Shown piece by piece: positions 51,955-62,436 of a DNA stretch of 64,000 nt (positions within the stretch are counted from its first letter, which is position 1; each line of letters opens with the position of its first letter). The translations under genes were made by a program, and so were the position numbers. The stretch comes from Paenibacillus_AA sp045062745 (GTDB lineage: Bacteria > Bacillota > Bacilli > Paenibacillales > NBRC-103111): contig NZ_JBJGED010000027.1 of NCBI RefSeq assembly GCF_045062745.1, forward strand, positions 1 to 64,000, in the 5' to 3' direction. The notes under the pieces were generated by a model that was not told where the DNA came from, did no database searches, and saw only the letters and a list, made by a program, of their open reading frames with translations.

Positions 51955-52965
51955 ATGTCGGTAACGATAAAAGATATTGCCAAGCTGGCCGGAGTCTCGC
52001 ATACGACCGTCTCTCGGGCGCTGAACGACAGCCCGCTCATCCAGGAGGCGACCAAGGCGCGCATTCGCCAAATCGCCGAGAGCTTGAACTATACGCCCAA
52101 CTTCAACGCGAAGAGCCTCGTGCTGGCGCGTTCGTTTCATATCGGGCTATTCTTCTCCACGATCGATCAGGGGACGACGGCCGGTTTTTTTCATGAAACG
52201 GTGACGGGCGTGCTCCATGTGCTGCAGCACCGCTACCATTTGATCGTGAACGCGATCGACAGCTATGCGGGCGCTTACAACACGGTGACGGGGCAAAGCT
52301 TCGACGGCATCCTGGTCATGAGCCAGAGCCATGACGATCAATCGTTCATCCGCTACGTGTACGACAAGGGGATTCCGCTCGTGGTCATCAACCGCAGCAC
52401 GGATCCGCTCCCGCTCGTGAACGTGCTGTCGGACGACGAGGCCGGCGCGATGGCGGCGGTCGAGCATCTGATCGAACGAGGCCATCGGCGCATCGCGATC
52501 ATCGAGGGCAAGAGCGGCTTTCAGTCGGCGGAAGCCCGGAAGAGCGGGTACTTGCAGGCGATGGCGAAGCATGGCCTCGAGGTGCCGGCGGCGTACCAGG
52601 TGAAGGGGAATTACGACCTGGAGAGCGGCTATCGCGGCATGTCGTCGCTCTTGGCCTTGGACTCGCTCCCGAGTGCGGCCTTTTGCTCGGGCGACGAGCT
52701 CGCGGTCGGGGCGATGAAGGCGGTGCTGGAGCGGGGGCTGCGCGTCCCGGAGGACATCTCGATTGCGGGTTTCGACGACAATGCGTTCTCCGCGTTCCTG
52801 ACTCCGGCGCTCACCACGGTCAAGCGTTCCGTCGAGACGATGGGAAGCATCGCGGCCGAGCAGCTGCTGCATGTGATCGGGCGGCAAGCTCAGGCGCCCA
52901 AAACGATTCGGGTGCCGACCGAGCTGGTCGTCCGGCAATCGGTCAGTGACATCCGGTCATACTAG
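51955..52965 (+). CDS. LacI family transcriptional regulator
   Basis: 336 residues. N-terminal HTH (VTIKDIAKLAGVSHTTVSRALNDSPLI, then hinge RIRQIAESLNYTPN) and a periplasmic-binding-protein-like sensor domain (GLFFSTIDQGTT, VERHLIERGHRRIAII-like region). LacI regulators bind a sugar or sugar-acid effector and repress adjacent genes. The operon of sugar-acid genes begins 34 bases downstream, so it probably represses it. AGAGGTGG precedes the ATG. Confidence 0.93.
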   Translation: MSVTIKDIAKLAGVSHTTVSRALNDSPLIQEATKARIRQIAESLNYTPNFNAKSLVLARSFHIGLFFSTIDQGTTAGFFHETVTGVLHVLQHRYHLIVNAIDSYAGAYNTVTGQSFDGILVMSQSHDDQSFIRYVYDKGIPLVVINRSTDPLPLVNVLSDDEAGAMAAVEHLIERGHRRIAIIEGKSGFQSAEARKSGYLQAMAKHGLEVPAAYQVKGNYDLESGYRGMSSLLALDSLPSAAFCSGDELAVGAMKAVLERGLRVPEDISIAGFDDNAFSAFLTPALTTVKRSVETMGSIAAEQLLHVIGRQAQAPKTIRVPTELVVRQSVSDIRSY

Positions 52966-52999
52966 AAAGAACCATCGCATAGGGAGGGTATTTCGATCC

Positions 53000-54271
53000 A
53001 TGAGCATTTTACGCACGCTATTGCAGGACATCCCGATTCCCCAGATGGTGCGCATTCGTCAGAAGTTTGACGGCACCGTCATCGAAGACCACGAGCGCGC
53101 GCTGCGCCGCGAGCTGCAGAAGCCGGGCGCGATCGACCGGATCCGGCCCGGCCAATCGGTCGCCGTAGCGGTCGGCAGCCGGGGAGTGGCGAATATCGCC
53201 GACTTCACCCGCGTGACGATCGAAGCGATCCGCGCCGCCGGCGGCGAGCCGTTCATCGTGCCGTGCATGGGCAGCCATGGCGGGGCGACGGCCGAAGGCC
53301 AGCGCGACGTGCTGCACCATCTCGGCGTCACCGAGACGGCGATGGGCGCTCCGCTTCGCTCGTCGATGGAAGTCGTCAAGATCGACGAGCTGCCGAACGG
53401 ACTGCCGGTGTACGTGGACAAATATGCATCGGAGGCCGACGCGATCGTCGTCATCAACCGGGTGAAGCCGCATACGGCGTTCCGCGGGCCGATCGAGAGC
53501 GGCATCATGAAGATGATCGCGATCGGACTCGGCAAGCAGAAGGGCGCGGAGGCGTGCCACCAGCTCGGGTTCAAGTACATGGCCGAGAATGTGCCGGCGA
53601 TGGCCCGCATTATGATCGACAAGCTGCCGATCGTGTTCGGCGTCGCGCTCGTCGAGAACGCCTACGATCAGACGTGCCGCGTCGAAGTGCTGCCGGCTGC
53701 GGAGATCGAAGCGCGCGAGGTCGTGCTGCTCGAGGAAGCGAAAACGCGGCTGCCGAAAATTTTGTTCGATCAGATCGATGTGCTCGTCATCGACTACATC
53801 GGAAAGAACATCAGCGGCGACGGCATGGATCCGAACGTCACCGGCCGTTACCCGACCCCCTACGCGCATGGAGGGCCGGACGTCTCGAAGATGGTCGTGC
53901 TCGACCTGACTCCCGAGACGAAGGGCAACGCGAACGGCGTCGGCACCGCCGACTTCACGACACAGCGGCTCGTCGACCAGATGGATCGGGATGCTACATA
54001 CGCGAATGGGCTTACGTCGACCGTATGCGCTCCCACGAAGATTGCGACTACGCTCGAGAACGACTACTATGCGATCAAAGCCGCCGTCAAGACGTGCAAC
54101 ATCCTGGACTATACGAAATGCCGGCTCGTCCGCATCCAGGATACGCTCCACCTGGGCGAGATCGAGATCTCGGTCAACCTGCTCGACGAAGCGAAGCGGC
54201 ATCCGGATATCGAGATCCTCACCGAGCCTTACGACCTGAAGTTCAACAGCGAGGGGAACTTGACGACATGA
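53000..54271 (+). CDS. LarA-like nickel-dependent racemase/epimerase homologue
   Basis: 423 residues. This is a DUF2088/LarA N-domain protein: MGSHGGATAEGQ, INRVKPHTAFRGPIESGIMKMIAIGLGKQKGAEACH (the pincer-cofactor Lys and metal/catalytic His region of lactate racemase) and a C-terminal half with DVLVIDYIGKNISGDGMDPNV. LarA homologues epimerise various alpha-hydroxyacids with a nickel-pincer nucleotide. Here the operon (kinase, UxuB-like SDR, GndA) points to a C2 epimerisation of an aldonate, e.g. mannonate/gluconate, rather than lactate. AGGGAGGG precedes the ATG. LarB/C/E cofactor genes are not in the window. Confidence 0.82.
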   Translation: MSILRTLLQDIPIPQMVRIRQKFDGTVIEDHERALRRELQKPGAIDRIRPGQSVAVAVGSRGVANIADFTRVTIEAIRAAGGEPFIVPCMGSHGGATAEGQRDVLHHLGVTETAMGAPLRSSMEVVKIDELPNGLPVYVDKYASEADAIVVINRVKPHTAFRGPIESGIMKMIAIGLGKQKGAEACHQLGFKYMAENVPAMARIMIDKLPIVFGVALVENAYDQTCRVEVLPAAEIEAREVVLLEEAKTRLPKILFDQIDVLVIDYIGKNISGDGMDPNVTGRYPTPYAHGGPDVSKMVVLDLTPETKGNANGVGTADFTTQRLVDQMDRDATYANGLTSTVCAPTKIATTLENDYYAIKAAVKTCNILDYTKCRLVRIQDTLHLGEIEISVNLLDEAKRHPDIEILTEPYDLKFNSEGNLTT

Positions 54272-55851
54272 CGACCAGCTCTAGTCCGACCGGCGCCTCC
54301 AAGCGCTACGTCATCGCCGCCGATCTCGGCACGACGAGCGCCAAGACGCTCGTGATCGATCGCGACGGCCGCGTGCTCGCGTCCCATTCGATCGAATACC
54401 CGCTGCATACGCCGAGCCCGGACCGCGCTGAGCAAGATCCGCTCGAGATCTTCGCGGCGGCCGTACGCGGAATCGGCGAGGTGCTGCGCAAGTCCGGCGC
54501 CGCCGGCAGCGAAGTGCTGTGCGTCTCGTTCAGCTCGGCGATGCACAGCCTGATCGCCGTCGACCGCGACGTCACGCCGCTGACGCCGTGCATCACGTGG
54601 GCCGACAACCGCGCTGTCGCCTACGCGGACATCCTGAAGCGCGAGCTGGGCGGCCACCGCATCTACCGCAACACCGGCACGCCGATCCACCCAATGTCTC
54701 CGCTGCTCAAGCTCATGTGGTTCCAGCAGCATGAGCCGGAGCTCGTCAGCCGCACGTACAAGTACGTCGGCATCAAGGAGTTCGTCTTCGCCAAGCTGTT
54801 CGGGCGTTTCGTCATCGACCACTCGCTCGCCAGCGCGACCGGGCTGTTCAACCTGAGGGCGCTCGACTGGGACGAGGAAGCGCTCCGGGTCGCCAACATC
54901 AGCCGCGAGCAGCTGTCTACGCCGGTGTCCACGACGCACATCGAGCAGGGGCTCGCGCCCGCTTATGCGGCGGAGACCGGCTTGCCGGCGGACACGCCGT
55001 TCGTCGTCGGCGCCTCGGACGGCGTGCTCGCCAACCTCGGCGGAGGGGCGTTCGAGCCCGGCGTCTACTCGGTCACGATCGGGACGAGCGGTGCGGTCCG
55101 AGGCACGGTACGGGAGCCGCTGACCGATCCGGAAGGCCGCTTGTTCTGCTATGCGCTGAAGGAGGACTTCTGGGTCATCGGCGGCGCGATCAACAACGGC
55201 GGCATCATGTTCCGTTGGGTACGCGACCAGCTCGCGACTCAGGAAGCGGAGGAAGGCCGCCGGCGAGGCATGGATCCGTACGACTACTTAACGGAGCTGG
55301 CATCCCAGGTGGCACCCGGCTCGGACGGGCTTATTTTCCATCCGCTCCTCGCCGGAGAACGGGCCCCATACTGGAATGCGAATGCGCGCGGCATGTTCTT
55401 CGGCCTGTCGCTGTTCCACGAGAAGAAGCATATGATCCGGGCGGTGCTTGAAGGGGTCATGTACCGGATTCACTCCGTCATGCAGGCGCTTGAGGACGTT
55501 GGCGGCCCGACGAAAGAAATTAGGGCGTCCGGCGGCTTCGCGAGGTCGCCGTTCTGGCTGAACATGATGGCGGATGTGTTGGGCTCCACCGTGACCGTCC
55601 CGCCCTCCATCGAGAGCTCGGGCCTTGGCGCGGCGCAGCTCGGCTTGCTCGCCATGGGCGAGATCCGCGATTTTACCTCCATCCGCCAATGGGTGCACGG
55701 GGGCGAGCGCTACGAGCCGAATCCCGCGAATACCGCGGTATATCGGGAGCTGACCGAGATATACATGCAGGTGTATAAGCAGCTGAAGGAGCCGTTCGAC
55801 GCGATCGCCGCTTATCAGAAGAAGCATGTGAACGGCGGTTCCGGCAAATAA
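54268..55851 (+). CDS. gntK: FGGY family carbohydrate kinase, gluconokinase-like
   Basis: 527 residues. FGGY features: IAADLGTTSAKTLVID, TWADNRA, GASDGVLANLGGGAFEPG, IGTSGAVR and SGGFARSPFWLNMMADVLG. Among FGGY kinases the D-gluconate kinase (GntK) group fits best, and gndA downstream uses its product 6-phosphogluconate. The start overlaps the stop of the LarA-like gene by four bases (ATGA), so the two are translationally coupled. Confidence 0.85.
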   Translation: MTTSSSPTGASKRYVIAADLGTTSAKTLVIDRDGRVLASHSIEYPLHTPSPDRAEQDPLEIFAAAVRGIGEVLRKSGAAGSEVLCVSFSSAMHSLIAVDRDVTPLTPCITWADNRAVAYADILKRELGGHRIYRNTGTPIHPMSPLLKLMWFQQHEPELVSRTYKYVGIKEFVFAKLFGRFVIDHSLASATGLFNLRALDWDEEALRVANISREQLSTPVSTTHIEQGLAPAYAAETGLPADTPFVVGASDGVLANLGGGAFEPGVYSVTIGTSGAVRGTVREPLTDPEGRLFCYALKEDFWVIGGAINNGGIMFRWVRDQLATQEAEEGRRRGMDPYDYLTELASQVAPGSDGLIFHPLLAGERAPYWNANARGMFFGLSLFHEKKHMIRAVLEGVMYRIHSVMQALEDVGGPTKEIRASGGFARSPFWLNMMADVLGSTVTVPPSIESSGLGAAQLGLLAMGEIRDFTSIRQWVHGGERYEPNPANTAVYRELTEIYMQVYKQLKEPFDAIAAYQKKHVNGGSGK

Positions 55852-55875
55852 TTTACCAGTGGGGGGAACACGGAG

Positions 55876-56643
55876 ATGAATTTATTTGAACTAACCGGCA
55901 AAACTGCGGTCATCATCGGAGGCAACAGTACGCTGGGCGGCGTTATGGCGGAAGCGCTCGGCGCATATGGCGCGGATGTGGCCATCGTCGGCCGCAATGC
56001 GGAGAAGAGCGAGGCGGTCGTGAGCCGGGTAGGAGAGAAGGGCGCGCGCGCCAAGAGCTTCTCGGCCGATACGACAAGCCCGGAGGATTTGAAGCGGGTG
56101 CTGGGCGAAGTGCTCGAGTGGACCGGCCGTGTCGACATCCTCATGAATTGCCCGGGCAAGAACAGCCCTACGCCTTTCTTCGAGATTACGATGGAAGAAT
56201 GGGATTCCATCATGGACGTCAACTTGAAAGGCGTTGTGCTCGCTTGCCAAATCTTCGGCAAACATATGGTCGAGCAAGGCGAAGGGGGCAGCATCATCAA
56301 CATTTCGTCGGTGTCCTCCGATCCTCCGCTGTCCAAAGTGTTCACGTACTCCGCGTCTAAGGCCGCGGTTAACAGCGTGACGAAGTTCCTCGCGCGCGAG
56401 TTCGCACCGGCCCGGGTGCGCGTGAACGCGATCATTCCCGGCTTCTTCCCGGCAGAGCAGAACCGGAAGATTCTTTCCCCGGAGCGGACGGCCTCCATCC
56501 TCGGCCATACGCCGATGAACCGGTTCGGCGACCCGCAGGAGCTGCAAGGGGCGGCGGTGTACTTGGCGGCGGAGAAGGCCTCCGGATTCGTAACCGGCAC
56601 GCTGCTGCGCGTAGACGGCGGGTTTGGGGCCATGACAATTTGA
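55876..56643 (+). CDS. SDR oxidoreductase, UxuB-like D-mannonate dehydrogenase family
   Basis: 255 residues. SDR landmarks: GGNSTLGG (nucleotide-binding), NCPGKNS, SSVSS, YSASKAA (Tyr-x3-Lys) and a late GFFPAEQNRKIL. The ending VNAIIPGFFPAEQNR is characteristic of SDR-type UxuB of Bacilli, which interconverts D-fructuronate and D-mannonate. GGGGGG precedes the ATG. In this operon it would feed mannonate to the LarA-like enzyme. Confidence 0.75.
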   Translation: MNLFELTGKTAVIIGGNSTLGGVMAEALGAYGADVAIVGRNAEKSEAVVSRVGEKGARAKSFSADTTSPEDLKRVLGEVLEWTGRVDILMNCPGKNSPTPFFEITMEEWDSIMDVNLKGVVLACQIFGKHMVEQGEGGSIINISSVSSDPPLSKVFTYSASKAAVNSVTKFLAREFAPARVRVNAIIPGFFPAEQNRKILSPERTASILGHTPMNRFGDPQELQGAAVYLAAEKASGFVTGTLLRVDGGFGAMTI

Positions 56644-56705
56644 CCGTTTTGAGATAAGATAGCGTAAGACACAATACATTGAAGGAAAAGGGTGGAATGA
56701 CAATC

Positions 56706-58121
<1,416 letters not shown>

Positions 58122-58140
58122 GATCACTCCGGCGATTGCT

Positions 58141-58458
58141 CTAACGGGACCCGAACAGGCGGGGATCATATAAGCCGTAGGCCGCTTCCCGCAAGCAGAC
58201 GCGGAGGCGGTCGGCTTCTTGCCCGTAGCACATTCTACGGTTCAAGAGGAGCAGGGACGCTTCGGCATAGTGTTGAAAATTTTGGAGCAGGCGTGGCTGA
58301 TCCAGATCCAGCAACCGGGGATCTCCGTCAGCCACCTTTTTTTTGACGACTTCCAGCACCCACACGACATCTTCCTTCGTAAGCGGATGATCGGCGCTTA
58401 AGATAAGCTCCAGCCGGTCGCGGCGGGGGGACGGCATGCCCGAGAACGCTTGTTCCAT
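58141..58458 (-). CDS. Unknown protein, 105 aa
   Basis: AAAAAGGAGAGAAC precedes the ATG at 58458. The protein is helical and rich in Leu, Arg and Glu (LTKEDVVWVLEVVKKKVADGDPRLLDLDQPRLLQN), with no signal sequence or membrane helix. Family not recognised. It is convergent with gndA, ending 20 bases away, and divergent from aroK. Confidence 0.55.
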   Translation of the reverse strand: MEQAFSGMPSPRRDRLELILSADHPLTKEDVVWVLEVVKKKVADGDPRLLDLDQPRLLQNFQHYAEASLLLLNRRMCYGQEADRLRVCLREAAYGLYDPRLFGSR

Positions 58459-58542
58459 ACAGAGGTTCTCTCCTTTTTCTCTCGTTCTTGTACTATCATC
58501 ATTACTATTTGGTTTGCGAAATATTCACGAAATTTTGGTAAA

Positions 58543-59082
58543 ATGGGGATGATTGTGTTGCCGGAAAAGGCAATTATATTGGTGGGGTTTATGGGGACCG
58601 GCAAATCGACGGTCGCCGAGCGGCTTGCCGCCGAGCTGGGTTGGCGCAAGCTCGATCTGGACCAAGCGATCGAAGACGATCAAGGGTGCAGCATTCCCGA
58701 GTTGTTCTCGAGCCGTGGAGAAGCGTACTTTCGCCAAGTCGAGACCGATGTGTTAAAGCGAACGCTGGAGGAGTCGAGGGAGGTCGTCGTAGCGACGGGC
58801 GGAGGAGCCGTGCTCGCGGAAGCGAACCGGGAGGCAATGCTCGCTTCCGGCACGGTCGTGGCGTTGACCGCATCCGTCGAGACGATACTCGACAGGGTGC
58901 AGAACGACCCGAACCGGCCCTTGCTGAAAGGCAATGCGGCTGAATCCGTACCTCAGCTGCTGGAAGCGAGGAAGCACGCGTATGACTTCGCCCACCTGCG
59001 GATCGATACGACGAACCGCTCGGTGGACGAAATCGTGAGGCTTATTCTAGACGGGGCGGGGAACAGCGGAACAACCGCTTAA
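58543..59082 (+). CDS. aroK: Shikimate kinase
   Basis: About 179 residues. ILVGFMGTGKSTVAERLA (P-loop), KLDLDQAIEDDQGCSIPELF (DxD), FSSRGEAYFRQVE and VATGGGAVL (shikimate binding), and the RPLL lid region are all present. The enzyme phosphorylates shikimate on the way to chorismate; aroA is downstream in the same direction. The start is uncertain between ATG 58543, ATG 58549, GTG 58555 and TTG 58558; GGGGA at 58546-58550 favours the later ones. Confidence 0.9.
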   Translation: MGMIVLPEKAIILVGFMGTGKSTVAERLAAELGWRKLDLDQAIEDDQGCSIPELFSSRGEAYFRQVETDVLKRTLEESREVVVATGGGAVLAEANREAMLASGTVVALTASVETILDRVQNDPNRPLLKGNAAESVPQLLEARKHAYDFAHLRIDTTNRSVDEIVRLILDGAGNSGTTA

Positions 59083-59387
59083 TCGAGATTGTCCCACTCC
59101 AACATCCCGCCGTTCATGTTCTTCAAGTTCGGAACGCCGATGGAGTGCAAATATTGGCATGCCCGGTTGCTCCGATTGCCGCTGCGGCAGATCAGGATGA
59201 TCTCATCAGTCCGCTCGATCTCGCCGTGCCGGTCCGGCAGCTCCCCGAGGCGGATATGCTTCGCGCCGGGGATCATACCGGCGGCCACTTCCTCGTCTTC
59301 GCGAACGTCGATCATGTTCAGTTTCTCTCCGTTTGCCAGGCGTGTTTTGATTTCGGCTGGCGTAATCGTTTGAATGTCTTGACTCAT
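59079..59387 (-). CDS. Rhodanese-domain protein, 102 aa
   Basis: MIDVREDEEVAAGMIPGAKHIRLGELPDR and ILICRSGNRSNRACQYL show the single rhodanese domain with the Cys nucleophile (CRSGNRS). It may move sulfane sulfur. It overlaps the end of aroK by four bases on the opposite strand. Confidence 0.9.
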   Translation of the reverse strand: MSQDIQTITPAEIKTRLANGEKLNMIDVREDEEVAAGMIPGAKHIRLGELPDRHGEIERTDEIILICRSGNRSNRACQYLHSIGVPNLKNMNGGMLEWDNLD

Positions 59388-59491
59388 CGTTCGGGTTCCC
59401 TCCGGATTATGGATTTCATGACACTGTCACACACTCTTGCTACCGATCATAGTAGAATCGCATTGCGAAGTCAATGAAGGGAGGAGACGGC

Positions 59492-59893
59492 TTGATCGCC
59501 TTATACATAGGCCTCGCCGGGATGTGCGGCGCGCTCGTTCGGTATGCGATCGGCGTCGCCTTGGAGTCCGCCAACGCGAACGGATCGGCCGCATTTCCGC
59601 TTGCGACCCTTCTCATCAATCTGCTCGGCAGCTTCGCGCTAGCCTGGCTGCTGCACGCCCCGATCGTAAACGCCAGGATGTCCGAACGCTGGCGCACCAC
59701 GATCGGCACGGGCTTCATCGGCGCATTTACGACGTTCTCCACATTTAGCGTAGAAACGGTTGCTTTGCTGGATTCGCACGCCTGGAGTTTGGCGGTCCTG
59801 TACGTTGCCCTTAGCGTGATAGGCGGGCTGGCGTTTGCATGGCTGGGGGGACGCCTGGCGGTTACAGCCGGGGAAAGGCGGGACCGCGTATGA
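59492..59893 (+). CDS. crcB: Fluoride channel CrcB (Fluc), first copy
   Basis: 133 residues with four helices. Family features: GLAGMCGALVRYAIG, FPLATLLINLLGSFALAWL and GTGFIGAFTTFSTFSVETV. TTG at 59492 after GGGAGGAG; a weaker ATG at 59474 is in frame. The pair of CrcB genes here probably makes a heterodimeric channel exporting fluoride. I looked upstream for a fluoride riboswitch and saw no clear one. Confidence 0.93.
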   Translation: MIALYIGLAGMCGALVRYAIGVALESANANGSAAFPLATLLINLLGSFALAWLLHAPIVNARMSERWRTTIGTGFIGAFTTFSTFSVETVALLDSHAWSLAVLYVALSVIGGLAFAWLGGRLAVTAGERRDRV

Positions 59894-60252
59894 CGATGAC
59901 GCTCACCCATGCGGCGGCGGTGGCGGCCGGCGGTTTTTTCGGCGCGAATGCCCGTTATTTTGCCACCCGGTGGTTTCACAACCGATTCCAAAACGATTTT
60001 CCGTATGGTACACTGTCAATAAACCTAATTGGCAGCTTTGCCCTGGGTTGGATCGTAGGGCACGGATGGAATGAGTCGCTCCGGCTCTTGTTCGGAACCG
60101 GATTCCTTGGAGCGTTTACGACGTTTTCCACATTAAAGGCCGATTGCCTCAGGCTGTACCGCTCCCGCAAGCTCGGAAGACTGGCACTATATTTGGTGCT
60201 TACATATGGAGCGGGCCTCGGTTTGGCGGCAGCCGCCTATTATATGCACTGA
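59890..60252 (+). CDS. crcB: Fluoride channel CrcB (Fluc), second copy
   Basis: 120 residues. GGFFGANARYFATRW, FPYGTLSINLIGSFALGWI and GTGFLGAFTTFSTLKADCL. Starts inside the stop of the first copy (ATGA overlap), so the two subunits are coupled. The C-terminal helix is shorter than in the first copy. Confidence 0.93.
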   Translation: MTMTLTHAAAVAAGGFFGANARYFATRWFHNRFQNDFPYGTLSINLIGSFALGWIVGHGWNESLRLLFGTGFLGAFTTFSTLKADCLRLYRSRKLGRLALYLVLTYGAGLGLAAAAYYMH

Positions 60253-60294
60253 TCCTGCAAAGCATGACCATGAACAGAGAGAGGGATTCCAGCC

Positions 60295-61587
60295 ATGAAA
60301 GCCATCGTTCAGCCTACACCGACATTACAAGGGGAAATTAACGCCCTATCCTCCAAAAACTATACAACCCGTTACATGCTGATCGGGGCGCTTGCGGAAG
60401 GGACGAGCACGATCCAATACCCGGCCCATAGCGAAGACAGCGACGCGATGCGCCGCTGTATCCGCGATCTCGGCGCCGAGCTCGACGAGAACGAGGAGCG
60501 CATCATTATTAAAGGCTTCGGGCGTCACCCGCGCCCGGTGAAGGAGCTGAACGTAGGCAATGCCGGCGCAGTGCTGCGGTTCCTGATGTCCACGGCCGCT
60601 TTCTGTCCCGAAGTGACGTTCGTGAACACGTACCCGGATTCCCTCGGGAAGCGGCCTCATGACGACTTGATAGCGGCGCTGCAGCAAATGAACGTTCAAG
60701 TCGAGCACAGGGGCGGCCGGTTGCCGATTACGATCCGTGGCGGGCAGCCGAAGGGCGGGCGCATTCAAGTGTCCGGCTCGGTCAGCTCGCAATACTTGAG
60801 CTCCCTGCTGTTTATGACGCCATTGCTGGACGAGGACAGCGAGATCGAAGTGCTGCATGACCTGAAGTCGAAGGTCGTCGTGGGGCAGACGCTGGAAGTG
60901 ATGCGCCAAGCCGGCATTCAGGTCGAGGCCGCGGACGACTTGATGCATTTCCGCGTACCGGGCCGTCAGCGCTACGCGGCCAAGGAATACGTCGTCCAGG
61001 GCGACTATCCGGGCTCGGCCGCCATCCTCGCCGCCGCGTCGGTCACGAACTCCGACGTCCGGGTGCTTCGTCTCGAGGAGAACAGCAAGCAAGGCGAGCG
61101 AGCGGTAGTCGACGTGCTGAAGGCGATGCAAGTGCCGCTCACGCATGAGAACGGCGTCGTGCATGTCAAGGGCAACAGCCGGCTGAAGGCCGGGGAATTC
61201 GACGGCGATCATTTCACCGACGGAGTGTTGGCGATGGTGGCCGCCGCCGTATTCGCGGAGGGCACTTCCCGCTTCTACAATGTCGAGAACTTGCGGTACA
61301 AGGAATGCGACCGCATTACCGACTACTTGAACGAACTGCGCAAAGCCGGAGCCAACGTGGAAGAGCGCCAGAGCGAGATTATCGTACACGGCCGACCCGA
61401 AGGCGTGGAAGGCGGCGTGGAGATCGACGCGCACTACGATCACCGCGTCATCATGGCGCTCACGGTTGTCGGCTTGCGCTCGAAGCAAGGGCTTACGATT
61501 CGCGACGCCCACCATGTAGCCAAATCGTATCCGCAATACTTCGATCACTTGCGGTCGATCGGCGCCAATGTGGAGCTGCGTCCTTAA
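60295..61587 (+). CDS. aroA: EPSP synthase (3-phosphoshikimate 1-carboxyvinyltransferase)
   Basis: 430 residues. SSKNYTTRYMLIGALAEGTSTI is the N-terminal phosphate loop (the family usually has GSKS-x-x-NR here), NVGNAGAVLRFLMSTAA and DSLGKRPHDDLIAAL the PEP/shikimate-3-phosphate region, and YKECDRITDYLNELRKAGA the C-terminal Arg. It makes EPSP for aromatic amino acids. The NAGAVLRF segment has Ala in place of the usual Gly-Thr (NAGTAxR), a position linked to glyphosate response in this enzyme class, so it is worth checking. Confidence 0.9.
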   Translation: MKAIVQPTPTLQGEINALSSKNYTTRYMLIGALAEGTSTIQYPAHSEDSDAMRRCIRDLGAELDENEERIIIKGFGRHPRPVKELNVGNAGAVLRFLMSTAAFCPEVTFVNTYPDSLGKRPHDDLIAALQQMNVQVEHRGGRLPITIRGGQPKGGRIQVSGSVSSQYLSSLLFMTPLLDEDSEIEVLHDLKSKVVVGQTLEVMRQAGIQVEAADDLMHFRVPGRQRYAAKEYVVQGDYPGSAAILAAASVTNSDVRVLRLEENSKQGERAVVDVLKAMQVPLTHENGVVHVKGNSRLKAGEFDGDHFTDGVLAMVAAAVFAEGTSRFYNVENLRYKECDRITDYLNELRKAGANVEERQSEIIVHGRPEGVEGGVEIDAHYDHRVIMALTVVGLRSKQGLTIRDAHHVAKSYPQYFDHLRSIGANVELRP

Positions 61588-61612
61588 TATCAAAAGATCG
61601 AGTGATGCCTAA

Positions 61613-62413
61613 ATGGTTCATGTGTGGAACGTTACGAAGTATTCGTTCACATTGCTGCTCATAGCGGGCCTTTTATTCTCGAGCGGCGTATTCAGTGTAC
61701 TGCTCTATGCCAAAATATCAGGGAAGGACTTGGAGTGGTTCGCTCAGTCGGCACCTCTCGCGCCGCTTCCGGCGACGATCGCCACCCCGGCTCCGCAGCC
61801 GACGCTCCCGCCGCCGAAGCCGCAGTCCGTCCTTATCGACGCGCCGCTCGTCAGGCAGCTGCCGGAGCTTCCGTCCGGCTGTGAGGTCACGAGCCTGACG
61901 ATGCTCCTGCAATTCGCCGGAGTGAATAAAGGCAAGATGGAGCTCGTTCCCGAAATGAAGAAGGATCCGACGCCCATCGTGTGGTCCGCTACCGGCATCC
62001 AATCGTGGGGAAATCCGAACGTCGGATTTGTCGGGGAGATTACGGCGAAGGGCAAAGGGTTCGGCATTTTCCACGGTCCGCTAATGGAGCTGTTGAAGCA
62101 TTATGTGCCGAGCGCGATCGACTTGACCGGAGGCTCCTTCGAAGCGTTGGAGCAACAGCTGGCAGCCGGGATCCCATCCGTCGTCTGGACGACGATTGAT
62201 TACGCGGTACCGTCGCAGTGGGTGGAGTGGGAGACGAAGCAAGGCAAAGTCGTAACGACGTTTATGGAGCATGCGGTGTTGCTGGTCGGGTACGACGACA
62301 CGAACGTATACGTGAACGATCCGCTCAGCGGCAAGAAGAGCACGCCGATCAATAAGGCTGCATTTATCCAAGTGTGGGAAGCGATGGGCAAGCAGGCATT
62401 ATCTTATCAATGA
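61613..62413 (+). CDS. C39-like cysteine peptidase family protein, membrane-anchored
   Basis: 266 residues with an N-terminal membrane segment (FTLLLIAGLLFSSGVFSVLLYA), a Pro-rich linker and a papain-like C39_2 domain: ELPSGCEVTSLTMLLQFAG (Cys), EHAVLLVGYDDTNVYVNDPL (His, Asp). Found widely in Paenibacillus and Bacillus as a surface peptidase-like protein; target unknown. ATG at 61613 with a modest upstream site. Confidence 0.85.
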   Translation: MVHVWNVTKYSFTLLLIAGLLFSSGVFSVLLYAKISGKDLEWFAQSAPLAPLPATIATPAPQPTLPPPKPQSVLIDAPLVRQLPELPSGCEVTSLTMLLQFAGVNKGKMELVPEMKKDPTPIVWSATGIQSWGNPNVGFVGEITAKGKGFGIFHGPLMELLKHYVPSAIDLTGGSFEALEQQLAAGIPSVVWTTIDYAVPSQWVEWETKQGKVVTTFMEHAVLLVGYDDTNVYVNDPLSGKKSTPINKAAFIQVWEAMGKQALSYQ

Positions 62414-62436
62414 TCCGGAAAGGCGGGAACGTAAAT

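Noticed and set aside
53263..54267. Open frame upstream of and fused in frame to the FGGY kinase
   Set aside because: This is the unused reading frame of the LarA-like gene; the kinase starts at 54268 with an ATGA overlap.
59388..59491. Possible fluoride riboswitch upstream of crcB
   Set aside because: I found none of the expected conserved blocks in order, so I do not call it.
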